Origin: Pigoraptor vietnamica
Taxonomy: Eukaryota; Opisthokonta; Filasterea
Direction of reading: 5' to 3'
Assembly (NCBI GenBank): GCA_943704525.1
Contig: CALSCQ010003206.1
Coordinates: 1-21,753, forward strand
Length of the DNA: 21,753 bases
Positions 11,120-21,231 of the stretch are shown piece by piece. The position numbers and the translations under genes are program-made. A model generated the notes under the pieces. That model saw only the letters and a list, made by a program, of their open reading frames with translations, was not told the origin of the DNA and searched no databases. Positions within the stretch are counted from its first letter, which is position 1. Each line of letters starts with the position of its first letter.

Positions 11120-11622
11120 ATTGATGTTCGTGTGTCCGACTGTGCAGCAGCAGAAAATTGAACGGGGTGGTATGTGTCAGTCGTGATGGCGTTGACTCTG
11201 GGTTCTTGACCAGCCACTGACTCGGCTAGTGAGGGCGAGCGATGTATTCCAGTACCAGTCAGCCGGCGCACTTTGTGACTGACTCCGCGTCCAACGAAAT
11301 TGATGTAGTCTGCGACAAACGCTTTTGCGTTGATGACAACGGGCAGATGCATAGGCCCACGCACGCATGCCGGCAAATGCACACTCGCGTACACGTAACA
11401 CACAGCGAACGAACAGAACGCAGTTGATTGACACCGTCACGTGTAACACTCGGAGTTACTCCCTAAGGCACGCGTGTCAGAATATTTGGCAGCGGTTGAC
11501 AGGTCCGCGTCAGCGTTCCACGTCCCGTCTTTACAGTTCACGGCAAGCGCAGGGCACGCGTGGGGAGCCGCGGCGAAGATTCCTTAGAGCTTTATGTGCC
11601 GGCTGGCTGATGTGGGGCTACG

Positions 11623-13351
11623 ATGGGCGGCGACGTGAATCTGCTGTGTCGTCCGCGATTCTCTTATGCCGTCGTTATCTTTTCCGTAGTTGCCGTTTGC
11701 TTCCTCTTCGCCGTCTACACACTCCTGGGACCCTCTGTGAGAGTGAAGTCTTCGTACTGCGTGGGCGCGGCGGAATGCGGTGCGCAGAGCTCCGAAGAGC
11801 TCGATGTAATTGAGGATTTGCCGTCCGGCATCGTGAGCACGCCGACGCCGGCCGGCCCGGCTGTCGGAGAGGGACGGCCTCAGGCTCCGGCGCCGGTCGT
11901 GTGCGAGGCGCGACAGTCGTGTAACGAGTTGCTTCTCTTCCCCAACGAGCGCTGCGGCGTGTTTGTCGTCCCTGGTGCCGTGGAGGGCGAGGAACCTGGG
12001 ACCTATCGCTCGCGTATCGCGGCAAATCTGCCTCGCTGCGTGCGGGGAGACGAGGAGGGGCGGTGGCTGGTCCAGTGTCCCCCACCACCGGTGCCGGGCA
12101 GCAACGTGTCGGACGTGCGCGCGTGCGACTGGAAATCGGCGGTGTGGCAGCCATTCAAATGCAGCCTCGTAGATCCGACCGTCGAAGAGGCGCGCTCGTG
12201 CTTGGAGTCGGTCGTGCTCGTTGCGTTCGGGGACTCGACGCTGCGCAACATTCTCAACGCCACGCTGGACGTCGCCGGCATCGATGGCATCGGGAATGAG
12301 CAGAGCCACGATTACTGGGACTGCGGTCTTGGAGAGGAGGGCAACGCCATCGTGTTCTTTCTCTACAATTCGCGCTGCTTCCACGACTCGACGCAGGGCG
12401 TAAACGACACGATTTGTCTCGACTTTCGCGTCCTGTTTCAGGAAATGGTCGAGCGCATGGATGCGCGCATTGCGAACAGCACGCGTGAGAGGCACGCCGC
12501 GCATCCACGCAGGCTCGTGTTCTTCGTGGGCGGTCTTCACGTCGACAGGCCGCTGCACGCATACGTGGAAGCATTCGCGCAAAACGACACCACCTTATCT
12601 CGGTGGGCCAAGGCGTTGGGGTACGAAACGGCCGGCGATTCGTCGTCGAGGCCGCGGATTATCCTCAAGTCGCGCTCTCTCGTCGCCAGGAACCGTCCGC
12701 CCGAGCTGCAGTATAGCGTGAACGCGGACCTGAAGGCCATGGTCGACGCGCAGCCGCCGAATGCAACCGTGCACGCGAGCCTACTCGATGTTATGCAGGT
12801 GAGGAAGCGACCGCGCGACCTTCATGATCATGCTTTTAGTTCCTCGCCCGTGTTCTTGTTTGTGTCAATGGCGCCGGTCCGAGGCAGGCGCGCCGGCCAC
12901 TGTTACTGTTACTGTAGTCACAGTGTGCCTGTAGTCGACTGCTTGGCGGCCCGTCACTTTTCAGTTGACGGCTTCCTGCGCTTAGTTGGCTGCCTGTCTG
13001 AATTCTGCTGTGAGCCACTGCGACCGACTGTGGGTTTGCCGAGTGATGTAGCTGTCTTAGCTTCGTGTTCAGTTTGTCAGTTGTGATTGTCCTTTCTTGA
13101 ACAAGCTACCGTCGAGTACATCTCGATCGCCGCACCTCTTGTGCCCTCGGTATCATACTAACGGGATGTGGTCATGTCGGTGCTCTGCCGGGCAGATTCA
13201 CCACGGGGTCGAACATCTTCGCAAGGTCGACGCGTGCATGTGCCATTTTACTGGCAACGACCCGCGCATGCCGCCAGGCCATCGTGTGGGGGTGCCGGTC
13301 GACCGCGAAACGGGCCGCGTCTTGTTAACACTACTCTGCCCCTCTCTTTAA
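11623..13351 (+). CDS. Type II membrane protein with PC-esterase/SGNH-like lumenal domain (2 exons)
   Basis: Exons are 11623-12798 and 13196-13351 and give 443 residues. Residues 1-13 are a short cytosolic tail, followed by one membrane anchor at about 14-35 (SYAVVIFSVVAVCFLFAVYT) and a long cysteine-containing domain. At residues about 177-210 the pattern W-x-P-x-x-C, then SCLESVVLVAFGDSTLRNIL, is the block I signature of the PC-esterase superfamily (NXPE, TBL and CAS1-like proteins), with Ser205 as the predicted nucleophile. These enzymes act on glycans in the Golgi lumen, often as O-acetyltransferases or esterases. Six or more N-x-S/T sequons fit a lumenal domain. The 397-base intron carries a perfect TACTAAC branch site at 13156-13162, 33 bases before its AG. 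A typical D-x-x-H catalytic pair could not be assigned; candidates are LLDVMQIHH across the junction and KVDACMCH. The substrate is unknown. Confidence 0.65.
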
Positions 13352-13518
13352 TTGAAGAACATGTTGGTATAAACTGGGCATTCAGTTGGTCACTCTCTGA
13401 GTTGCACTTCCGCGTAACTGGATACTACATGGACTTCACCTTACGCTCGGGAGGTGTTTAACGTAATCGTCGCACGCCTTTACTCACACCTAAACTGACT
13501 GACTCGACTTCAAGAACA
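13352..13518. other. Convergent 3' spacer, PC-esterase-like / Sel1 genes
   Basis: These 167 bases lie between two convergent stop codons and must hold both 3' ends. The segment includes AAACTGACTGACTCGACTT. No polyadenylation hexamer stands out. Confidence 0.6.
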
Positions 13519-16237
13519 TCAGAGAGTCCACAAGACCGAGGCTGCCTTCTCGTCCCCAGCCTCTGCCGCACGCCTGAGCAGCTCATTGCCACGCTGCTCA
13601 TCCATTGCCATCCCAAACCCGCCCAAGTAGCACTTCCCGAGCAGCGCGACTGTCTCCGCGGTCGGGAGGTGGTAGTCGACGACCCTCTTCAGCCACTTGA
13701 ACGATTCTGTCACGTCCCTTTCGACGCCGTCGCCCACGCCCAGAATTGTCGAGAGCCGCTCCATCGCCTCCAGGTCGTTCAGTTCGGCCGCCTTCCGCCA
13801 GAGGCGCACGGCGCGCGCAATGTCCTTCTTCACGCCATCTCCTTGCTCCAGCGTAGTAGCGGCAGCGCACAGCGCGCCCGTGTGCCCCGCCTCGCCCGCG
13901 CGCTCAAGCCAGACGAGGCCCTCTGCCACGTTCTGTTTCACACCGCAAAACCCCTCGCACAGCATCATGCCATAGGAGAACATTGCTTCTGGCCCGCTCC
14001 GCCTCACACCAACCTGTAACCGAGGGCCATACGTCGGGCTCCAGGACGCCCTTATTGTGCAACATCACGAGCGCCTTCTGCGCGTCAACGTTGCCGCCCT
14101 CCGCCATCAGCAGCAACCAGCGGACAATTGCCCGCACATCCTTGCAGTTCTTGCCCTTCGTGGCGGCAGCCGACAGATGTTGACCGTAGAATCGAATTGC
14201 CTCGCCGTCGCCACGCGATGCAGCCGCAAAGCGCTCCGCGTCACTCCATCCATCAAACCGAGGGTTCACACAATCGAGCATGTTCGCGATGTTGTCCGCC
14301 TCCGCGTGCCCCGAGAACCGCCGACTCGCGCACAAGGCGCCGCACCTCGTCCAAGTTCTTCGGCAGAACGCCCGCTACGCCCGTCAGGTGCAGGCACCCG
14401 TACAGGAGCATGCCGGTGGGATCCCGCATCGCCGACGAACGCCTCACAAGCTCGACAGCCTCTTCCGGCCCCGACGTGTGCCGCATCCAGGTTTGTCGGA
14501 TCGCCACAAAATTTTTGTAGAGATTGAAGCTCGCCGGCAAAATTTTCTCGGTACGGCTGGCATACAGCGCGTACAGCACATTGCACGAGGCGGCGTGACC
14601 TGCGGCCGCGGCGTGGCGTAGGCGGCGCATTCCCTCGGCCACGTCCTGTCGAAAGCCATTGCCTAAGAGACGTTGCAACCCCTCTGCGTGCAGGGCCGCG
14701 AGGTCCACAGTTGCTGGCTGCACGTCGGCTGTAGGAGCTCGCACGGGCGAAGTAGGGCTTCCCTCGGGCGGGTAAGACCTGTCGCCCAAGAACTGAAGGC
14801 ACTCCGGCGGCATCTGCGAAGGCGAGGCCAAAAATTCAGCCGCACCCACGTCCCCAGCTTCCGCCGCACGCCGCATCAGCGCCATGCCGCGCTGAGCGTC
14901 CTTCGCCACACCCTTGCCGAAGATGTACGCCGCCCCGAGCATCCTGACCGTCTTCGCGTCCTGGCCGGTGATAGTCGACCACCTTCTTCAGCCACGCGAA
15001 CGCTTCGGCCTCGTTCCTCTCGACGCCGCACAACGCCACCGAGAGCACGGACGCGAGCCCTCCCATCGCCTCAGAGTCGTTCAAGTCGGCGGCCTTTCGC
15101 AAGTGACGCACGGAGCGCGCCAAGTCCTGTTTCCCGCCCTTCATCATGAGGACGGTCGCGGCGGTCGTGAGGGCCTTTGTGTGCCCCGCCTCGCCAGCGC
15201 GCTCAAGCCAGACGAGGCCCTCAGCCTCGTCCAGCTCTGCGCCGCGCGACCCCTCGCACAGCATCAGCCCGTAGCTGTACTGGTCCAGCCGATCCCCTTC
15301 CATCGCCTCCAACCGATGCCACTGGGTAACGGCCGGCTCGACGTCCTTGTCCAAAGCGCCCATGTCGTGCAGCCGCACGAGCGCCCTCTGCGCCGCACGG
15401 TCACCGCGCTCCTCCGCCGCCCACTTCAGCCAGAGCACTCCCTCCCGCACGCGGTCGTTCCCCTTTTCCTCGGCGAGTTGCTCCAGTCGCAAGCCGTAGC
15501 ACCGAATCGCATCCGCGTCACCGCGCACCGCAGCCGCGTAAACGTCGTCGACGCTCATTCCGTTGAAAGGAGTCTGCGTATACTCCATCTCCCTCACCAC
15601 GTGAGTCGAAAACTCGTGCCCGAGAGCGGCCGACTCGTGTACCATGCGAATACCTTCGACGCGAACCTTCGTGAGGATACCCGGCACGCCCTTCGTAAGC
15701 AGCGTTCCGTAGATGAGCAGGCCCACCGGATCCCGCACCTCCGCCGATTGCCTCGCGAGCGCCACCGCCTCGTTATTAAGCTCCTTCAGCAGTTCCTCAC
15801 TCCGGCACGGCATCTTCGTTGACTTGCAGGTCGAGTAACAGCGCCGCAAGCGTGTTGCACGAGGGTATGTGGCCAGCAGCCGCGGCACGGCGAAGAATGC
15901 GAATACCCGCGGACATGTCCTTGCGAATTCCGTGGCCGTTAACGAGTTGCACCCCATGGGCGTGCAGCGCGGCGAGGTCAACCACCGGCGCCGACTCTGT
16001 CGCTGGATGCGCGTTAACACTTGAAACGCTTGTTAGAAACGAAGCACCGCCCTTCGCGTCGGTGGAAACACAACGAGCGCTCAGCGACGAATGGGAGCGC
16101 GCGAACCCCACGAAAGCAGGAGTGCGATGCGCAGTCGCGTGGAACGGAGGGACGTCGAGGGCGACAAGCGACGACCGCGTGTTACCGACGCGCCGCAGGG
16201 GCACGGCGCGCGCCGCCCTCAGACACAGCCGCAGCAT
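13519..16237 (-). CDS. Double-module Sel1-repeat protein interrupted by four apparent +1 frameshifts (possible pseudogene)
   Basis: Sel1-like repeats are TPR-related helical pairs that scaffold protein complexes. Reading from ATG 16237 to stop 13519 needs four frame changes, near 15802-15806, 14960-14968, 14309-14312 and 13993-13995. Each skips one base in the same direction. With them the frame is 904 residues and intronless, unlike its neighbours. Sel1 units are clear, for example EGLVWLERAGEAGHTKAL, DAQRGMALMRRAAEAGD and NELLRRAAEAGDEKAA. The protein contains two homologous modules: DLAALHAHG (from 15979) and DLAALHAEG (from 14705) start equivalent segments about 424 codons apart. They are joined by a P/S-rich linker of about 40 residues with no stop. 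The N-terminal 60 residues are rich in R, A and S and poor in acidic residues, so a mitochondrial presequence is plausible. Frameshifts could be real lesions, sequence errors or recoding; the sequence cannot decide. The gene is divergent from MOV10. Confidence 0.8.
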
Positions 16238-16854
16238 TGTTGATGCGACCGAGTAGAGCTCTCTTCGACGAACAAAGCGGACTCGCGAGCTGTTGTGCTG
16301 TGTTTTCTACGCGTGTGTTTCTGTTTTCCCACCCATTTTTTTTGGTCGTCGGGTGGTCCTGTTACTGCGCCGCAAAAATCAACAGAACACTCGTGTTGTC
16401 CAACCCTCACCCTATGCTAAACGCCAAGTGACGAAAGGTTATCTTGCTGACGCGCACACAACGTGTCGCTGCCATTCCTTCGCTCCAAGTCCAATGACAC
16501 ACGTCAAACGTCGCTTCCGTCGCGGCCATGTGGGCGACCATGAGGACGCAATTGCTTGGCGTGTGTTGGTGTTAACGCGAACTGAAGGGTCAGTGCGAAG
16601 GGCAAATGGCCGCCATTAACGAAGTGAGTCCTATGTTTGTTGCTGTTAAGCGACCCTCCTCCTTGGTTCCAGCCACATTGTCTCGATGGGCTAACCTCGA
16701 GTGCTCTTCGTGTGCGATCTCTCCGTTTTTCTCTCCTCTTTTGCGAACTGAGCGACTTCAGCCGCATCATCCCACAATAACTTCATACCCCTTTGACTCG
16801 TAGCTGTGGTCGGCGGACCCTCGTGCGTTTGCGCATGTCCTCCCAGCACGCACA
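16238..16854. promoter_or_regulatory. Divergent intergenic region, Sel1 gene / MOV10 helicase; probable promoter region
   Basis: The start codons are 617 bases apart and head to head. Both promoters should lie here. A T8 run (about 16337-16344) is visible, but no TATA box or conserved element could be supported, and no third gene was seen. Confidence 0.55.
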
Positions 16855-19800
16855 ATGGCCAACCCGCCGTTTGCGCCGCCGGCGTGGCAGTGGCCCCCGC
16901 ACCCAGTGCGCGCCCCACTCCCCCTTCCCCTTCCGCCGGGCCTCGAGCACATCAGGCCAGCACCTGCGCTACAATGGCAGCCTGTGTGGAGGGCTCCTTG
17001 GGCAGTGCCGTACCCCGCGCCGCTCGGGCTGCCACCGGGGCTGTTTCCGCAGGGAATGATGCCTCCCGTGCGGCCGATGCGACCCCCGTTCCCGTGGAGG
17101 GACACGGGGGATGCACCCGGCCAAGCGTCCGCTGTCCACGTAACGGGCGGTGGCGGCGGCCCCACGGGTGCCCCGTCGCGCAAGGGTGCGCGCGCAAATG
17201 CCGACGCATTTCGTGCGGCAATCGCTCGCCTTGACCGTGCGTTTGCGTCGTCGATAGCGGAGGTACGTTGTGAGCAGCCCTCATACTGCACAATGTGCTT
17301 CTCTAGGGAAAGATCACGTTGGGACGCTGTGTTGTGCTTGTTAACACGCGCTCTTGCGTCTGTCAGGGTGACAAGGCCCTTGGTCAGTTCGCGGCTGCGG
17401 AGGCGGACCATTTCGCGCTGCACTTGCGCGCGGACACCCACGAGACGGTGTTGGGCAATGACCTCGACTTTGGCCGGTTCGAAGCAGGCGCGACAACAGA
17501 TCCTGTCCTCAAGACACTGCGCGTGTACAACACGAGCGAACAGGCGCGTTCCATCGTCGGCGTCTTCTACTTCCCGCAGCCCGACGAGATTTCGCTCCAC
17601 CTGGAAAACTTCGGCATGTCGCGCACGCGGCCGCACGCGTACACCCCTTCGAAAGACGAGCCCGTGCAGGTGCGGCCGAGGAGCGTCTTGGAGCTCCGCA
17701 TTGTGTGCAGGGCGAGCACGGCCGAGGGCCTCAAGCGCGTCCACGTGTTTGTCGCCTTCGACAACGGCCTTATTCTGTCACGGAAGGTGCTGGCGCTCAT
17801 GGCAAAGCCCGCTGTGAACGGGAAGAAGTCACTCGACCCGCGAGCGGCGGAGTACGGTGAGTAGCATGTGCGCGGAGCTGCGTAGACATGGTTGTGGCTG
17901 TCTGGAACTCCCTAATCTCTCCTTCTTGCAGTGCCGCAACGTGCGCAGACAGGCACGGCGATTCACACGCACGTAGCTGGCGAACCGCCCCCAGTTGCGA
18001 TGCCGCCCGGCCCGACGTCTGCTGCTGCGTCCAGTGCCGAAAGCCTGCGCGAAAGTCTGCGACGCTTGAAGACTCTTTCGCCGGAGACTTATTACCAGCA
18101 CTTTTCCACGCTCGTGGAAGCCGAAGGTAGTCTCGTCCTTCTGTCGACTTCTCTCCCTGTGTGTGTGTGTTCGTCGCATTGCTCATCCGCATCGTCGGTT
18201 GTTCCGTGAGCTTTCCATTCGATGATTCTGATGCGCTTGCAGACTTTCAGATGCGCCGCGACATCCGCGCGTACGATATCCCTTCGGCCGAGCTGCGCAA
18301 GGATCCCGCGAGGTACGCCAGCGCGCGCGTTGTATGTTGTGCGTAGCATCGTGTTGTGGTGTGCGTACGACGGGCACTTGTCTGTTGGCACTGCGGTGGG
18401 CGCATTCTTCATCCCCTGTGTCTTACGGTGCGCTCGTTCAGGGTGTCGCTATACACGCTCCACGTGCCGGGTCTACTTGAGTCGCGCCCACCGATTGGAT
18501 ACGGCGACTTGGTGTACCTTTTCAGCGAGGGCGTTGCCTTTGACGCATACGTGCACGCGTGAGTGCGGCGGAGATGTGCATGTTGCCAGTTGTGGTCCAC
18601 GGCAGTGCGTTGTGATTCACTAATGGCGCAGTTGTGTGTGTGTGTGTGTGTCTGTGTCTGTGTTGTGTTTGGGTGCTAGTGAGCGCAGCGTGTGTGCTTG
18701 CGTGATGAATTTGTGTCGGTGTTGACGTCTGTAGATCGTCTCACGCTCACTTGCAACATTCCAAGCACCAAACACACACATACGCACACACCCATACACA
18801 GAGACATCTCATTCCATCACTTCCTTTGGCACAGGGTCGATCGCAAGAAGGAGATGGTGTGGCTTTCCGTCGGGAGCGGCCACCTGAGACCGGCGTCCGA
18901 CAGCACGTACTACGTCCAGTTCACCGTCAACCATCAGGCGATGTATGAAGTGAAGCGGGCGCTGTCTTTTGCGTCCCCACTCCTCACTTCGCAGTTCGCG
19001 TTCCTGCGGCGGCGTCTGTTTCCCACTGCGGCGGACTTCACGGGCACGTGGAGGAACGGCCTTCGCCTTCACATCGACCCGCCCTTTCCGTTCGACTGGG
19101 ACCAGCGAAAGGCGATACAGGCGATCGTCTATTGGGAAGCCCATCTCCCGCTTGACGGCGCCCCCTTTGTGCTGCACGGCCCGCCGGGCACGGGCAAGAC
19201 GTGTGTGATTGTGGAGACAGTTGCGCAGGCGAGTGCGCGTTTTTACTTTTGTGTTCTTTCTGGGACTCCGTCCGCCGCCGCACTTTAGCCTAATGGCTCG
19301 GCGCATCTTGACCACTTGCGCAGATACTGCTGAAGAAACCCGACGCACGCATTCTCGTCGCGGCGCCCAGCAATGCCGCTGCGGACGTTCTCTGCGCGCG
19401 TCTCGCGACGCGGTTGAAAAGCGAGATCTCGCAGTCGGTGGGCCATGATGCGCGAGATCTTTGGTTTGAATGGTGTGTGGTAGGAGAGCGAGACTGTTAA
19501 CACTGCGTCTATTGCGCAGCCGCGCATGCTATTCCGGCTCAATTCGCACACGCGGTTCATCCAAGAAGTGCCACGCCAGCTTTTGGCCTTCTGCCACATC
19601 GACAACAGCAGCGGATTCTTTGCCGCGCCTCCGCTGGACGACCTGCAGGGGTGGGTTCGTGAGGCCTGCTGTTGTTCGTTCTCGTGCCAGTGGTTTCGTG
19701 AGGCCTGCCGTTGTTCGTTCTCGTGCCATGCCGTCTCACGCGGTACCCAATCGCAGGCGGCGCGTCGTCGTTTCCACGTGCGTCTCTGCGGGCCTTCTCG

Positions 19801-21136
19801 TGAACGCGGGGATCGACTTCCACCACTTTGCATTCATCTTCGTGGACGAGTGCGCGCAGGCAACTGAGCCCGAGGCCCTCGTGCCGCTGTCGCTTGCGGG
19901 TCCCAGCTGCCGCGTCGTCCTGTCCGGCGATCACAGCCAGCTTGGGCCGTCCATTCGGAGCAACGTGTGTATCTCGCTCGGCCTTGGAATGTCTCTCCAA
20001 GAGCGCATCATGCGGCGTTACGTGGCGTTTGAGCACGAGGCGAACGGGAACGTCCACTGCCCGCATATGCGCCTGAGCACAAACTTCCGCTCGCACGGCC
20101 CCATGTTGTCTGTCCCTTCGGCGCTCTTCTACGGCGGCGAGATTGAGGTTGCGCCCGACGCCGACGACGTCGCGCCGCTCCCGTGGCTTCCCAACCCGCG
20201 CTTTCCGCTCGTCTTCTATGCTGTTCAGGGCGAGGACATCCCGATGGGCAGCTCGGTCGTCTCGTACAGCAATCCAATCGAGGCGCTACTGATCGCCGAT
20301 ATCGTCGAGCGCGTGTACGAGAGTTTTGGCAACGCGGGAGATACAGCGGGGCCTCACGACGGGCGCGACGACGTCTCCGGCGTGGCTACGGGGGACGTCG
20401 TTGCGCATGGACGGTCTCAGGAGCGGCTGCTGCAGTCGGACATTGGCGTCATCAGTCCCTTCCGCGCGCAGGTCAAGCTCATCCGTCAACTGCTGCGCAA
20501 CCGGTCGCTCTCCGGGGTGGATGTGGGCACCGTCGAGGACTATCAGGTGGGACCCCGATGCATCCGCGTCGCCGTCTTGCGGAATGGGTGTGCGTGTGTG
20601 CTGGACTCACCATGCGAGTTTGTCCCCAGGGGCAAGAGCGCAAGATCGTCGTCGTTTCGACGGTGCGGTCGCACGGCACGTGGCTGGCGTATGACCGGAG
20701 GAGTGGGATGGGACTCCTCAACAACTCGAAGCGCTTCAACGTCGCAATCACACGCGCGCGCTCCCTTCTCATCGCCGTCGGGAACCCCGCCATCCTCGCG
20801 CTGGACGCGAACTGGCGCGCTTTCCTCTCGCACTGCGCGGGGCACGGGTCTGTCATGGGAGCGGCGCCCTCGGGCATTCTCGACTCGTGTGCCAAGCACG
20901 CCACGCCCAACGAGGGGCGCGCGCTTCTGAGGGCTATTGAGAAGAAGCAGGCTGACGCGGCCGCGATGTCGACGCTTGCGCCCTCGCGCTGCCTGGGGGC
21001 TGCGGCGGAGGGTGAGGACGAGGCCATTCTCACCCCGGATGACGAGGACGCGGACGCCGGTTTCGACGACGACGGATGGACTGGCATGGGCGCGTCGGTC
21101 TATGCAGACGACAAGGAGTGGCGCTACGTGCTCTGA
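16855..21136 (+). CDS. MOV10: MOV10/SDE3-family SF1 RNA helicase, complete (10 exons)
   Basis: MOV10, SDE3 and Armitage are UPF1-like 5'-3' RNA helicases acting in RNA silencing, mRNA decay and control of retroelements. Exons are 16855-17262, 17367-17856, 17932-18126, 18243-18312, 18442-18558, 18835-19228, 19324-19437, 19520-19650, 19757-20546 and 20630-21136. They join in phase to 1071 residues. Residues 1-120 are proline-rich and probably disordered. Residues about 150-280 form a beta-rich domain (LDFGRFEAG, LRVYNTSEQARSIVGVFYF) like the MOV10/SDE3 N-terminal domain. Helicase motifs are all present: Walker A GPPGTGKT (542-549), Ia APSNAAADVL, Walker B DECAQATEPE (from 670), III GDHSQLGP (from 697), STNFRSH, V GTVEDYQGQER (about 896-906) and VI NVAITRAR (from 940). 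The C terminus is acidic. Intron 6 is GC-AG, and intron 8 starts with a duplicated splice donor. The catalytic core looks intact and active. Confidence 0.92.
18631..18665. repeat. (GT)n microsatellite in helicase intron 5
   Basis: A GT-rich tract lies within the 276-base intron 18559-18834. A CA-rich stretch follows at about 18773-18800, so the transcript could form a GU/CA hairpin. Confidence 0.9.
19229..19323 (+). other. GC-AG intron in MOV10-like gene
   Basis: The exon ends CAG and the intron starts GCGAGT, a GC donor in an otherwise strong context, and ends GCGCAG. It is 95 bases long and phase 0. Family conservation (ETVAQ then ILLKKPDARILVAAPSN) fixes both ends. No nearby GT gives the same frame. 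Confidence 0.85.
19651..19728 (+). repeat. 39-base tandem duplication that begins exactly at a 5' splice site
   Basis: Two units of 39 bases, 19651-19689 and 19690-19728, differ at two positions. The first base of unit one is the GT donor of helicase intron 8 (19651-19756), so unit two carries a second donor (GTGGTTTCG). Use of the second donor would add exactly 13 codons in frame with no stop. Confidence 0.9.
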
Positions 21137-21231
21137 GAGTGCGCCAGGAAGTAAACTGGCAGTTGTATATACACTTGTGTCACTGTGACAGTTGTCGTGT
21201 CGTTTGTATTCTCGCGTCACCGGCGGCTGCT
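21137..21231. other. Convergent 3' spacer, helicase / HELSH-motif gene
   Basis: Only 95 bases separate the two stop codons. TTGTATATAC at about 21163-21172 is the most AT-rich stretch and could serve 3'-end formation. This is inference only. Confidence 0.5.

Larger units (their letters stand above)
10894..11622. other. Upstream region of the PC-esterase-like gene; repeats, no gene recognised
   Basis: It should contain the promoter and 5' UTR of the gene starting at 11623. It includes a 20-base-unit minisatellite (11011-11097) and a G12 run. A minus-strand frame at 10948-11403 (151 codons) crosses both and matches nothing known. No TATA box or other element could be defended. Confidence 0.55.

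Noticed and set aside
10948-11403. 151-codon minus-strand frame
   Set aside because: It reads through a minisatellite and a poly(G) run, giving a proline run and cysteine repeats; no homology was recognised.
7590-11622. A transposon occupying the gene-poor island
   Set aside because: I found no terminal inverted or long direct repeats, target-site duplication, or transposase or reverse-transcriptase motifs by eye.
15797-15799. Antizyme-like +1 recoding at the TGA in the Sel1 gene
   Set aside because: Only the first of four shifts has a stop at the shift site, so one stop-driven mechanism does not explain the set; kept only as part of the broader frameshift finding.
15780-15812. An intron instead of a frameshift at the first Sel1 break (GTGAGG donor-like sequence)
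   Set aside because: No acceptor gives the needed phase before homologous sequence resumes; the only fits would be introns of about 20 bases with the wrong frame.
14914-15822. 302-codon plus-strand open frame
   Set aside because: It is the complement of the Sel1-repeat modules, whose repeats are clearly conserved on the minus strand.
16767-17744. 325-codon minus-strand open frame
   Set aside because: It lies opposite exons 1 and 2 of the MOV10-like gene, is glycine/arginine-rich and has no recognisable domain.
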